From: Pelomonas asaccharophilus_A
GTDB lineage: Bacteria > Pseudomonadota > Gammaproteobacteria > Burkholderiales > Burkholderiaceae_C
DNA: 64,000 nt
Assembly: GCF_031458115.1 (NCBI RefSeq)
Contig: NZ_JAVDXV010000005.1
Location: 372,001 to 436,000, forward strand
Reading direction: 5' to 3'
The notes under the pieces are model-generated. The model saw only the letters and a list, made by a program, of their open reading frames with translations, was not told the DNA's origin and did no database searches. Of this stretch, positions 1-8,442 are shown piece after piece (the first letter of the stretch is position 1; the number at the start of each line of letters is the position of its first letter). A program made the position numbers and the translations under genes.

Positions 1-2226
1 CGGGGCCCCGCCGAGGTCTACGAGTACCCGGCCCGCGCCGTGCTGAACCAGGTCAAGGACGCCTCGCAGCCGGCCACCACGATGATGAACCGCTTCGCCA
101 AGCTGCGGCTGGAGGAGCTGCAGTCGCTGCAGAAGGTGTTCACCGGCACCACCAATGCCAACGACCTGGAGGTCGGCACCTACTTCGAGCTGGAGGACGC
201 GCTGACGCCGGCCGATGACGACACCTATGTGGTCGTCAGCATGAACTTCAGCGCCGAGTTCGCCGACCACGAGGCCATCGACGACCTCAAGGCCGTGCAC
301 CAGCGCCGCGACGGCGTGCTCGCCAGCTTCATGTGCATTCCCAAGGACGGCAACGCCTTCCGTCCGCAGCGGCGCACGCCGCGCCCCATCATGTATGGCC
401 CGCAGACCGCCGTGGTGGTGGGCAAGTCGGGCACCGAGGTGGACTGCGACAAGCACGGCCGCATCCGCGTGCAGTTCCACTGGGACCGCCTCGGCAAGAA
501 GGACGAGAACAGCTCCTGCTACCTGCGCCTGTCCCAGCCCTGGGCCGGCAAGAACATGGGCTTGTGGATGATTCCGCGCGTGGGCCATGAGGTGGTGGTC
601 AGCTTCCTGGGCGGCGACCCCGACCGGCCGCTGATCACGGGCTCGGTGCACAACGACGTCAACGTGCCGCCCTACCCGCTGCCCGACAACTCGGACATCA
701 GCGGCTGGCGCACCCACTCCACCAAGGACGGCAAGGCCGATGCGCGCCATGAACTGCGCTTCGACGACAAGACCGACGGCGAGTACATCTGGCTGCAGTC
801 GCAGAAGGACTTCCACCGCCACGTGAAGGCCGACGCCTTCGACTGGATCGAGATGAACGAGACCAAGAAGGTCAAGCTCACTCGCCAGGAAGTGGTGGGC
901 GAGAACTGGTACGTCAACGTCGGCAAGGACGTCATGCACGACCTGGGCAAGGACTTGCACACCAAGGTCGCGGGCGACATCTTCACGACCGGCGCCGCCA
1001 CCTACCAGCTCAAGCTGGACAAGGACTACAACGCCAAGGTCGGTGCCGACTACGGCCTGGACGTGACCGGCAAGACCGCCGTCAAGTCCGGCGGCGACAT
1101 CAACCTGCAAAGCGGCGGCGCGGCCAACATCAAGACCACGGGCAACCTGGTGGGTGAGGCGGGCGCCAAGCTGTCGCTGAAGGCCACGGCCGACCTGCTG
1201 ATGCAGGGCGTCAACGTCAAGGCCAAGGGCAGCGCCGAGATCGTGCTGGAGGCCACCGCGGGCATCAAGATCGTCTGCGGCGCCTCGGTCATCACGCTGG
1301 GCCCGGCGGGCGTCACCATCGACGGGCCGCTGGTCAAGGTCAACTGCGGCGGCGGCGGTGGCTCCGCCGGTGCGGCCGAGAGCGCGGCTGCGGCCGAACC
1401 CAAGGCCCCCGAGGACGCCAAGAACCAGGAACTGCTGACGCCGGCCAAGGTCAAGGACTACGACAAGCTGTTCGAAGACCCGCTGAAGGAGGCCACCGGC
1501 ACCAGCACGCCGGCCGCCGGCGGCGCCGGCGCGACGGCGGGCGCGGGCGCAGGCGGCATGAGCGCCGGCGCACTGCCGGGTGCAGGCGCCGTCTCGGCGC
1601 TGCGCGCCGGTGCGCTGGCCGCGGGCGCCGCGGCACTGGCCGCCGGCGGCGCGGTGGCCGTGGGCTTTGCCGCCGCAGCGGCTCCAGCCCCGGCCGCGCC
1701 TGACGACAGCCCGGCTCCGGTCACCGACGAGACCGCCGACGCGATCGCCTCGGCCGAAGCCGCCTATGCGGCCGAGAAGGAAGAGGAGCGCCTGGCCAAG
1801 GAGGAGGCCGACAAGGCGGCCGAGCAGGCCAGCAAGGACGCCGCCGCCTCCCAGGCCGCGTTGAAGGACGCCGAGGCCGCCGCGAACGCGGAGCTTTCCA
1901 AGCAGACCGCTGAACAGGCCCAGGCTGAAGCCGAGGCCGCCTATGCCACGGCCAAGACCGCCGAAGCTGCGGCCCAGCAGCCCGGCAAGACCGCCGACGA
2001 GGTGGTGGCCGCCTCTGACGCCGCCTACGCCGAGGCCAAGGCGGCGGAAGCCGCGGCGCAGGAGCCCGGCAAGAGCGCCGACGAAGTGGTCGCCGAGTCG
2101 GAGGCCGCGTACGCCGCGGCCAAGGCCGCCGAGGCACAAGCCGCCGCCGACGCTGCGGCGGCCGCCGATCCCGCGGCGCCGCCACCGCCCGCGCCCGCAC
2201 CCGATGACGGAGGAGGCGCGGCTTGA
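1..2226 (+). CDS. vgrG: Type VI secretion spike protein VgrG (TssI), 5'-truncated by the window
   Basis: The frame is open to base 1, and the residues before the GTG at 40 (AEVYEYPAR) match VgrG, so the true start lies upstream. VgrG trimers form the spike on the Hcp tube and carry effectors. The gp5-like OB-fold core is visible (KHGRIRVQFHWDR, then QPWAGKNMGLWMIPRVGHEV, then GDPDRPLITGSVHN). It is followed by a beta-helix-type stretch of short repeats ending near GVTIDGPLVKVNCGGGGG (about base 1360). The last 280 or so residues are an unusual extension. It has a Gly/Ala-rich nearly hydrophobic segment (about 1500-1690), an Ala/Glu/Lys helical region and 28-residue repeats (1933-2140), and ends in a Pro/Asp/Gly tail. 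The extension could be a cargo-docking region or an evolved-VgrG domain; I do not recognise an enzyme in it. The next gene overlaps its stop by four bases. Confidence 0.95.
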   Translation, partial: RGPAEVYEYPARAVLNQVKDASQPATTMMNRFAKLRLEELQSLQKVFTGTTNANDLEVGTYFELEDALTPADDDTYVVVSMNFSAEFADHEAIDDLKAVHQRRDGVLASFMCIPKDGNAFRPQRRTPRPIMYGPQTAVVVGKSGTEVDCDKHGRIRVQFHWDRLGKKDENSSCYLRLSQPWAGKNMGLWMIPRVGHEVVVSFLGGDPDRPLITGSVHNDVNVPPYPLPDNSDISGWRTHSTKDGKADARHELRFDDKTDGEYIWLQSQKDFHRHVKADAFDWIEMNETKKVKLTRQEVVGENWYVNVGKDVMHDLGKDLHTKVAGDIFTTGAATYQLKLDKDYNAKVGADYGLDVTGKTAVKSGGDINLQSGGAANIKTTGNLVGEAGAKLSLKATADLLMQGVNVKAKGSAEIVLEATAGIKIVCGASVITLGPAGVTIDGPLVKVNCGGGGGSAGAAESAAAAEPKAPEDAKNQELLTPAKVKDYDKLFEDPLKEATGTSTPAAGGAGATAGAGAGGMSAGALPGAGAVSALRAGALAAGAAALAAGGAVAVGFAAAAAPAPAAPDDSPAPVTDETADAIASAEAAYAAEKEEERLAKEEADKAAEQASKDAAASQAALKDAEAAANAELSKQTAEQAQAEAEAAYATAKTAEAAAQQPGKTADEVVAASDAAYAEAKAAEAAAQEPGKSADEVVAESEAAYAAAKAAEAQAAADAAAAADPAAPPPPAPAPDDGGGAA
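1933..2140 (+). repeat. 28-residue tandem repeats in the VgrG C-terminal tail
   Basis: Two full 84-bp units begin at 1933 and 2017, and a third partial unit begins at 2101. Each starts with (E/D)AAYA-AK-AEAAAQ and ends with PGK(T/S)ADEVVA. The phase is exact at the DNA level. The units are predicted to be amphipathic helices broken by a PGK turn. Confidence 0.85.
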
Positions 2227-2765
2227 ACGGTGCCGCCCTGGCCACGGCCCAGATCCCCTCGGCACTGTGGAGCCGGCCAGACGCCCGCGTGCACGCCGTC
2301 ATCGACGGCAGCGTGCTGGCGGGGCTGCCCACAAGGCTTCAAGCCGCACAGACCATGGGCTGGGACTGCCTGCAACGCGGCGCGCTGACGGCCGACGCCG
2401 CGGCCCGCGCGGCCTACATCGTCGAGTTGCAGCCCGAGTCCGAGTTCACCGCCTGGCTGGTGGGCGAGGCCTGTGTCGCCTACGACGGCTGGGGCGTGCT
2501 GATGACGTCCGCGCGGCCGCTGCTGGCCATGCGCGAGCACAGCCGTGACCTCGCCGAAGTGCGCGCCCCGGACGGCCGCCGCCGCCCCTGGCGCTGGTGG
2601 GATCACGAGCTGCTCACGATGCTGATGCCGGGCCTCGCGCCGTCGCAACTGGACGCCTTCTTCGCCGCCGGCCAGCAACTGGTCGTGCCGCAGGCGCGCC
2701 GCTGGACCTGGTGGCAGAAGCTGGACGGCGTGCTGGATCGCCAAGTGCGCGAACGGGTAGCCTGA
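2223..2765 (+). CDS. DUF4123-domain protein, probable T6SS effector chaperone/adaptor
   Basis: This 180-aa protein has the look of the DUF4123 family: a central AYIVELQ segment, then WGVLMTSARPLLAMREHSRD, then the diagnostic PDGRRRPWRWWDHELLTMLM region. DUF4123 proteins (Tap-1/TEC type) load cargo effectors onto VgrG tips and are usually encoded directly after vgrG, as here. The start is a TTG at 2223 that overlaps the vgrG stop. It is supported by an unusually strong Shine-Dalgarno GGAGGAGG at 2209-2216, six bases upstream. The TGA stop shares its last base with the next ATG, so translation of vgrG, this gene and the following gene is probably coupled. The normal partner would be a toxin encoded next, so the two unrecognised downstream proteins deserve attention. 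Confidence 0.88.
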   Translation: MNGAALATAQIPSALWSRPDARVHAVIDGSVLAGLPTRLQAAQTMGWDCLQRGALTADAAARAAYIVELQPESEFTAWLVGEACVAYDGWGVLMTSARPLLAMREHSRDLAEVRAPDGRRRPWRWWDHELLTMLMPGLAPSQLDAFFAAGQQLVVPQARRWTWWQKLDGVLDRQVRERVA

Positions 2766-4522
2766 TGCTGCAGCTGACCCCCGATCAACTCGACCAGGTC
2801 GAAGCGCTGCAGTCCCGCCGCGATGCGGCGTCGCTGCTGCAGCTGCTGGGCGCCGCCTGGCCCGAGGTCGCGCAGCGCCTGCAGGACCGCTGGCCGGCGT
2901 TCGTCGAGCTGGCGCTGGACTGCGGGCAGGCACTGGGCCTGCGACATGCCGCCGACCTGGCACGTTATGCGTCGCTGTGCTGCCTGTGGGGCGCGCGCTT
3001 CGAGACCCGCGCCGGCTTCGAATGGGCCGCGGCCATAGGCGCCGATGCGGCGCTGAGCCCGACCTTGCGGCTGCACCAGCTGACCCACCGCTCGCGCGAG
3101 GAGCTGGGCCACCGCACGGCGCACACCCGGCAGGCCGGCGACGCGCTGACGCCCGCCGGTTTCGACCAGGCGCTGGCGGCCGTCGAGGCCGGGCTGGCCC
3201 AGGCCGCGCGCGGCCGCAGCATCTTCCTGGACCAGCCGCCACCGCCCCGCCCCACCGCTTGCGACCTCGCCGCTGTCGGCTTTGCCGTCGTGGAACCCAA
3301 GCCGCTGCAGGCCTACCAGGGCCAGGATGGCAACTGGCGGCGCGTGGACCTCGCGCCGTGGGCACCCGCCCCCGAGACGCTGACCGCGCCGCCGGACGAG
3401 CCGCGCAGCCTGGCCGTGCTGAGCCGCGCGTCGGGCGCCGGCGCCAGCGCGCGGCTTCAGCTGGCCGTCAATGCGCTGGGCGACTGCGGCGCTTCGCATC
3501 CCGAGGTCAGGCACGACAGCGGCGCCGGCCGCCTGCACTGGCGCGGCGCCGACACGGCCCGCCTGAGCCTGACGCTGCACGCGCCGCCGCTCGACGCCCA
3601 GCTGCCGCCGGCCGGCATCGCCCATGGCGAGCCGCCCGATGTGCAGACGCTCAACGTCGGCAGCTGCGGCATCCGCGATGCCGGCGCGCCGCTGGGCAGC
3701 ATCGCGCTGGAGCTGCGCGTGCACGCGGCCACGCAGCGGCTGGTGCAGGTCCGCCACGGCGCCACACCGGCGCTGGCCTGGCCACAGGAGGCGGCAGCGC
3801 CCGCGGCGCCCTCAGCACCCGCGCTCACGTCCTGCCAACTGGAGGCCGACGGCCAGACACTCGCGGTGCCCACCTGGCTGAAAGCCTGGCAGCAGCTGCA
3901 GCCGCAGGCGCGTGCCGGGCTGGAGAAACTGCACAACGCCTGGTCGCGCCAGATGGCCGGCAGCAGTGGCCGGCTTGAGGCCGAACTGTCGCCGCTGCTG
4001 GGCCAGGCCGACATCAGCTGGGGCTGGCAGCATGAGGCCGATGGTTCGGTCGCGCTGCGGCTGCTGGGCGGCATCGACTTCGCCGCGCTGGTGCTGGACC
4101 TGCGGCTGGCCGGCGAGCTGGACTGGGCCGGCAGCCGCGCCCGCGTCAGCCTGCGCGCGCAAGGCCGCAGTGACTGGCGCATGAGCCTGGACCAACGCGG
4201 CGCGCAAGCCACCGAAGGCCAGGGCCTGGAGCACGCCAAGGCCACCTGGCGCCTGCCGTTCGCGCTCAGCGTGGAGGCCATCGCCATCGGCGAGCCGGCA
4301 CTGCTGTCCGCCGGGCCGCTGGCCCCCGAGCTGCGCGGCGCCGTGGTGGGCGAATGCGGCCTGCGCCCCCGCCCCGACGGCCGCGGCCAGCAGTGGTTCT
4401 ACAAGCTGGCCATCGAGCCGGTGTACGTGAACCTGCTGCGCCAGGATCCGCTGACCGGCACGCAGCGCCAGCGCCGCGAGTTGCTGCCGGCATTGACATT
4501 GATCGACTGGAGTGCGGGCTGA
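2765..4522 (+). CDS. Uncharacterised 585-aa protein in the vgrG operon
   Basis: I do not recognise a characterised domain. The ATG at 2765 overlaps the DUF4123 stop (TGATG), which fixes the start; the frame is open further upstream but only inside the previous gene. The N-terminal 140 residues look helical and contain a Cys/Trp-rich stretch (YASLCCLWGARFETRAGFEW) followed by LHQLTHRSREELGHR. The remainder looks beta-rich with short Ala/Pro linkers, and the last 100 residues end in VYVNLLRQDPLTG. There is no signal peptide or membrane segment. Position between the chaperone and tagH suggests a T6SS accessory protein or cargo-linked factor. Lack of a toxin motif argues against a simple effector call, but an unknown effector cannot be excluded. 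Confidence 0.7.
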   Translation: MLQLTPDQLDQVEALQSRRDAASLLQLLGAAWPEVAQRLQDRWPAFVELALDCGQALGLRHAADLARYASLCCLWGARFETRAGFEWAAAIGADAALSPTLRLHQLTHRSREELGHRTAHTRQAGDALTPAGFDQALAAVEAGLAQAARGRSIFLDQPPPPRPTACDLAAVGFAVVEPKPLQAYQGQDGNWRRVDLAPWAPAPETLTAPPDEPRSLAVLSRASGAGASARLQLAVNALGDCGASHPEVRHDSGAGRLHWRGADTARLSLTLHAPPLDAQLPPAGIAHGEPPDVQTLNVGSCGIRDAGAPLGSIALELRVHAATQRLVQVRHGATPALAWPQEAAAPAAPSAPALTSCQLEADGQTLAVPTWLKAWQQLQPQARAGLEKLHNAWSRQMAGSSGRLEAELSPLLGQADISWGWQHEADGSVALRLLGGIDFAALVLDLRLAGELDWAGSRARVSLRAQGRSDWRMSLDQRGAQATEGQGLEHAKATWRLPFALSVEAIAIGEPALLSAGPLAPELRGAVVGECGLRPRPDGRGQQWFYKLAIEPVYVNLLRQDPLTGTQRQRRELLPALTLIDWSAG

Positions 4523-5337
4523 TGGACAGGCTCATGTGCCTCCATGTGCAGACGAGCGGCGAGCCGGTCGAGGTGCTGGTCAACGGCGTGCCGGTGCTGA
4601 ACCTGCCGGCCGGCGCGGGCAGCCAGTCGATCACCGTGCACGAGTACCTGCAGAACGGCAGTAACCGCCTCAGCCTGGTCGTCGCGCCGCCGCCCGTGGC
4701 GCTGGCCGTGGCCGCGCCCGATGCGCCGGCCCAGCCGCGCATGGCCGCCCGCGCCGCGCAGGCGCGCGCGCGGCTGGTGCTGCTGCGCAACGGCAAGAGC
4801 CTGGCGGACGAAGCCGTGCGCGTGATGGCCGAAGTGGTCTGGGCCGTCGACGAGGGCAGCAGCTTCGACGCCCCCACCGTGCAACACCAGGACCTGGAGC
4901 TGCCCGTCGGCTTCCCGCGCTGGCGCTGGATGGACGCGCCGGTGCTGAACCCCGGCCCCCAGGACCGCAACCTCGTGCTGGCCGCGCTGCAGCGCATCGC
5001 GTTCGACCTGTCGCGCGGCAACCCCGACACGCTGCTGGCCGCCTGCCGCTTGCGCCTGGAGGAACTGGATCACGCCTACCAACGCCCCACCGGCCATGGC
5101 GCGGCCGCGCTGCGCGAGCAGGTGCAGCAGCTGTGGCAAAGCGGCGTGCTGGCCACGCTGCAGCCGCCCACGGCGCAGACGCTGCTGCTGCGCAGCGTCG
5201 CCGGCGGCCGGCTGCTGGAGTGCCTGAACCCGCTGGGCACGCCCGTGCTGTCCACGCAGAACGACGACACCCAGGCGAATGCCGCCTGGCCCTTGCGGCT
5301 CACCTTGATCGAAGGCAAGGTCTATGTCCTGCGTTGA
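4522..5337 (+). CDS. Uncharacterised 271-aa protein in the vgrG operon
   Basis: The start ATG at 4522 overlaps the preceding stop by one base, so the two unknown proteins are probably made together. The first 65 residues look like a small beta domain (PVEVLVNGVPVLNLPAG, then VHEYLQNGSNRLSLVV). An Ala/Pro-rich linker follows, and then a helical region with RWRWMDAPVLNP and repeated leucine-rich helices. No export signal, transmembrane helix or enzymatic motif is apparent. The NG-containing N-terminal fold may be a binding module. Tight coupling suggests it works with the 585-aa protein. It may also be an immunity or accessory protein; nothing seen decides this. Confidence 0.7.
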   Translation: MDRLMCLHVQTSGEPVEVLVNGVPVLNLPAGAGSQSITVHEYLQNGSNRLSLVVAPPPVALAVAAPDAPAQPRMAARAAQARARLVLLRNGKSLADEAVRVMAEVVWAVDEGSSFDAPTVQHQDLELPVGFPRWRWMDAPVLNPGPQDRNLVLAALQRIAFDLSRGNPDTLLAACRLRLEELDHAYQRPTGHGAAALREQVQQLWQSGVLATLQPPTAQTLLLRSVAGGRLLECLNPLGTPVLSTQNDDTQANAAWPLRLTLIEGKVYVLR

Positions 5338-5361
5338 CCGTTCGCCTCGACACTCGCTCTC

Positions 5362-7131
5362 ATGATCCGCCTCACCGTCACCTCCTACAACGGCCAGCCG
5401 CTGGCCCAGCCCTTGTCCGCGCAGTTCGACGAACTGGGCGGTGACATCGGCCGCGCCGACACCAACCAGTTGGTGCTGCCCGACCCCGAGCGCACCGTGT
5501 CGCGCGTGCATGCCCGCGTGCTGTTCCGGGCCAACAGCGGCTTCGCGGTGGTGGACCAAGGCAGCAATCCGATCAGCGTCAACGGCGAGCAGCTGGGCAA
5601 GGGCCGCGAGGCCGCCATCAAGGCCGGTGACCAGCTGCAGATCGGCGGCTACACGCTCAGCGTGGAAGCCGGCGCCGCCGCGGCTGGGGCGGCCAGCGAC
5701 CCATTCGCCGACTTCTTCGGCCTGGCCCCCGCCCAGCATCCCGCCACGCGGCCGGGCGTTCGACGCGAAGCCCCGGTGGACCCGCTGGGCCTGTTTGGCG
5801 CCGCACCGGCACCGGCTGCCGCGGCCCCCACGCCCCCTTCGGTCTATGCGGCACCGCCCGCTCCCGCGCCCTTCGGCGGCATTCCGGCCGACTGGGACCC
5901 GTTTGCCGCGCCGCCCCCCGCGCAAAAACAGGCCGCTGCACCCTCCGCCGGCGCGCGCGCGCTGGGCCTGGACATGGGCGCCGGTGCGCCCGCGCCCCTG
6001 ATCCCCGACCTGCCCGGCAGCCCCGGTGGCGGTGCCGGCGGCGACTCGCTGGACCTGCTGTTCGGCCTGGGTGGCGCCCCCGCGCCGGCCAGCAACCCGC
6101 TCGCGCAAAGCCTGTTGGGCGAGGCCGTGGCCCAGCCCAATATGGCCGGCCACAGCGACCCGCTGAAGGCGCTGGGCATGCTGCCCGCCGCGGCTGGCCA
6201 GGCGCTGCCCGACACGACATCGGAGCTGAACCGGCCCTTCCTGCCGCCGTCCACGCCGGCGCAGCCGTCCGCCGCGTCGCCCGCCTTGTCGCCTGCCCAG
6301 AGGTCGCGCCCGCAGACCACGGTGCTGGACCCGTCAGACACCCTGTCCGGCGCCGTCGTGTCGTGGAACGACAAGGGCGGCGAAGGCCGCACCATCATCC
6401 GCGCCGGCCGCAAACCCGAGCCGCAGGTCGCCGCGCCGCAGGCCGCTGCAGCCCCGCTGATGACACCGCCCCCGCCGCCGGCCGTCATGCCGCCGCCGGT
6501 GGCCACAGCGCCGGTCTCCGCGGCGATGCCGGCCGACCAGGCCGCGCTGCTGGCGGCCTTCCGCGAAGGACTGGGCATGCCCGGCCTGCCGGCCGGCGGC
6601 CTGACGCCGGAGTTCATGCGGCTGCTGGGCCAGCTCATCCACGAGTCGGCGCGTGGCACAGTGGACCTGCTGGTCGCCCGCGCGGCGCTGAAACGCGAGG
6701 TGCGCGCCGAGGCCACGATGATCGTCGCGCGCGAGAACAACCCGCTGAAGTTCTCGCCCACCGCCGAGGTCGCGCTGGGTCATCTGCTGGGCCCGACGGT
6801 GCGCGGCTTCATCGAGCCGCAGAAGGCCATGCGCGACGCGTTCGACGACCTGCGCGCCCACCAGTTGGCCTTCCTGGCCGGCATGCGTGCCGCGCTGGAA
6901 GGCCTGCTGCAGCGCTTCGACCCCAGCGTGCTCGAGGCGCGGCTGACGCAGAAGTCCGTGCTGTCCAGCCTACTGCCGGCCGCGCGCAAGGCGCAGCTGT
7001 GGTCGGTCTTCCAGCAGGAGTACCAACAGATCGCCGGCGAGCTGTCCGACGACTTCCACCAGGTCTTCGGCCGCGAGTTCCTGAAGGCCTACGAGGCCCA
7101 ACTCGACGCGCTGCAATCAGAACAACGATAA
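5362..7131 (+). CDS. tagH: FHA-domain T6SS protein TagH/Fha
   Basis: 589 aa. The forkhead-associated domain occupies residues 1-101: Gly30-Arg31, the phosphothreonine-contacting Ser47-Arg48-x-His50, and Asn74-Gly75 are all present, so phosphopeptide binding should be intact. A long Pro/Ala-rich, low-complexity linker (about residues 105-390) leads to a conserved C-terminal domain (PEFMRLLGQLIHESARGTVD through LKAYEAQLDALQSEQR) typical of TagH. In threonine-phosphorylation-controlled T6SS, Fha recognises a site phosphorylated by PpkA and promotes sheath assembly; PppA reverses this. The phosphatase follows eleven bases downstream, but no kinase is in the window. The start ATG at 5362 opens directly into the FHA fold. 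Confidence 0.92.
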   Translation: MIRLTVTSYNGQPLAQPLSAQFDELGGDIGRADTNQLVLPDPERTVSRVHARVLFRANSGFAVVDQGSNPISVNGEQLGKGREAAIKAGDQLQIGGYTLSVEAGAAAAGAASDPFADFFGLAPAQHPATRPGVRREAPVDPLGLFGAAPAPAAAAPTPPSVYAAPPAPAPFGGIPADWDPFAAPPPAQKQAAAPSAGARALGLDMGAGAPAPLIPDLPGSPGGGAGGDSLDLLFGLGGAPAPASNPLAQSLLGEAVAQPNMAGHSDPLKALGMLPAAAGQALPDTTSELNRPFLPPSTPAQPSAASPALSPAQRSRPQTTVLDPSDTLSGAVVSWNDKGGEGRTIIRAGRKPEPQVAAPQAAAAPLMTPPPPPAVMPPPVATAPVSAAMPADQAALLAAFREGLGMPGLPAGGLTPEFMRLLGQLIHESARGTVDLLVARAALKREVRAEATMIVARENNPLKFSPTAEVALGHLLGPTVRGFIEPQKAMRDAFDDLRAHQLAFLAGMRAALEGLLQRFDPSVLEARLTQKSVLSSLLPAARKAQLWSVFQQEYQQIAGELSDDFHQVFGREFLKAYEAQLDALQSEQR

Positions 7132-7142
7132 CGGAGGGGCCT

Positions 7143-7892
7143 GTGCACATCGAACTGGCATTGATGTCCGAACAAGGCGGCCGCGACTACAACGAGGACG
7201 CCTGCGGCCACTGGCATTCCGAGCGCTACCTGTGCTGCGTGCTGGCCGACGGCGCCGGCGGGCATGGCGGTGGCGACATCGCGTCCAAGCTGGCCGTCAG
7301 CCATGTGCTGCAGGGCTATGCGGCCATTCCGGCCCACCAGCCGCAGGCGCTGGAGGCCTTGCTGCGCGACACCAACCGCGCGCTGCTGGCCCAGCGCGCC
7401 GCCAACCCGCAGCTGCGCAACATGCACTCCACGGTGGTGGTGCTGTCCATCGACCTGCAGGACCGCACCGCGCTGTGGGGCCACTGCGGCGACTCGCGCT
7501 TCTACGCGTTCCGCGACGGTCGGCTGGCCGAGCGCACCAACGACCACAGCCTGGTGCAGTCGCTGATCGACGGCGGCCTGCTGGACGAGGCCGGCGCGCG
7601 CGTGCACCCCAAGCGCAGCGAGCTGTACTCGGCGCTGGGCACCGATGGGAACGACCTGCACATCAGCGTGTCCGAGCAGCCCTGGCCGCTGCAGGGCCGC
7701 GAGGCGCTGATGCTGTGCACGGACGGACTGTGGGAATGGATCACCGACGAGGAGATCGCGTCCGCGCTGTCCTTCGCGCCGGAACCGCAGGCCTGGCTGG
7801 ACGACCTGAAGCAACGCGTGCAGCTGGCCGCCGCCGCCAAGCCCAACCATGACAATTTCACCGCCCTGGCCCTCTGGCTAGGCACCGACTGA
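7143..7892 (+). CDS. pppA: PP2C-family serine/threonine phosphatase PppA of the T6SS
   Basis: 249 aa. All metal-binding PP2C motifs are readable: DYNEDA near the N terminus, LADGAGGHGGGDIAS, WGHCGDSRFYAFRDGRL, LCTDGLWEWITDEEI and the final HDNFTALAL. The GTG at 7143 is chosen because GGAGGGG (7133-7139) sits just upstream and the protein then starts with the usual first beta-strand. An ATG at 7164 would cut that strand. The known role is to dephosphorylate the Fha/TagH branch of T6SS post-translational control, and the adjacent tagH supports this. No Ser/Thr kinase gene is present here, so its opposing enzyme must be encoded elsewhere. Confidence 0.94.
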   Translation: MHIELALMSEQGGRDYNEDACGHWHSERYLCCVLADGAGGHGGGDIASKLAVSHVLQGYAAIPAHQPQALEALLRDTNRALLAQRAANPQLRNMHSTVVVLSIDLQDRTALWGHCGDSRFYAFRDGRLAERTNDHSLVQSLIDGGLLDEAGARVHPKRSELYSALGTDGNDLHISVSEQPWPLQGREALMLCTDGLWEWITDEEIASALSFAPEPQAWLDDLKQRVQLAAAAKPNHDNFTALALWLGTD

Positions 7893-7903
7893 GGAGAGCC
7901 GCC

Positions 7904-8293
7904 ATGCCTCAACACTGCTGTACCGGTGCGGTGATGAACTGCACCTTCGGCGCCGCGCCCAGTACGCTGAACGTGTTGCCCAAGAACAAGATGATGACCA
8001 GCAACATGGCGGCGGCCAACATCATGGACAACGTGCCCATGGTGAACATCCCGCCGTTCGGCATGTGCAACAGCCCGGCCAATCCGACGGTTGCCGCGGC
8101 CACCGCAGCCGCTTTGGGCGTGCTCACGCCAATGCCCTGCGTGCCCGTCTTTCCGGGCCCCTGGGTGCCGGGCGCGCCCACGGTCATGCTGGCCAACATG
8201 CCGGTGCTGAACAACACGTCCAAGCTGATGTGCGCCTACGCCGGCGTGGTCAGCTTCGCGATGCCGGGCCAAATGACGGAGATGGTCCCCTGA
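7904..8293 (+). CDS. DUF4280 PAAR-like spike-tip protein
   Basis: 129 aa. It has the conserved DUF4280 layout: CCTGAVMNCTFGAAPSTL, then a NIMDNVPMVNIPPFGMC block, NSPANP, GVLTPMPCVP and GAPTVMLANMPVLNNTSKLM. These proteins resemble PAAR and are thought to cap VgrG trimers, sharpening the tip and adding cargo attachment sites. Five cysteines (residues 5, 6, 13, 54 and 80) precede the CAYAG motif; whether they bind metal cannot be told. It lacks any C-terminal toxin extension. A GAGGAG Shine-Dalgarno overlaps the pppA stop. It is the last gene of the first + strand T6SS run. Confidence 0.9.
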   Translation: MPQHCCTGAVMNCTFGAAPSTLNVLPKNKMMTSNMAAANIMDNVPMVNIPPFGMCNSPANPTVAAATAAALGVLTPMPCVPVFPGPWVPGAPTVMLANMPVLNNTSKLMCAYAGVVSFAMPGQMTEMVP

Positions 8294-8308
8294 AGCCGAG
8301 GCCATTCC

Positions 8309-8441
8309 GGGCCGAGCGCCGGGCCGCCCCAAGCCGGTCCGCGCTGGCGATGTGCTTGCGGCTCAATGCCGCAAGCATCGCCGTCCCCTAGGGGGACCGG
8401 TCGGGCTGCCCGCGTTCAGCAGGGCAAGACCGGTCGAGGGG
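8309..8441. repeat. Dispersed hairpin repeat, copy A
   Basis: This 133-bp element fills the space between the converging DUF4280 and OmpA-like genes. It matches the element at 33590-33724 over its whole length in the same orientation. It contains a perfect 10-bp stem (8353-8362 with 8368-8377, loop TCAAT), extended by GGCGA/TCGCC with a two-base bulge, and then a GTCCCC/GGGGAC hairpin at 8383-8397. The stem bases differ from copy B but remain fully paired. It may act as an outward terminator or structured RNA element. Confidence 0.85.
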
Positions 8442-8442
8442 T

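Noticed and set aside
40..42. GTG at 40 as the vgrG start
   Set aside because: The frame is open to base 1 and the residues before it are VgrG-like, so the gene is simply cut by the window edge.
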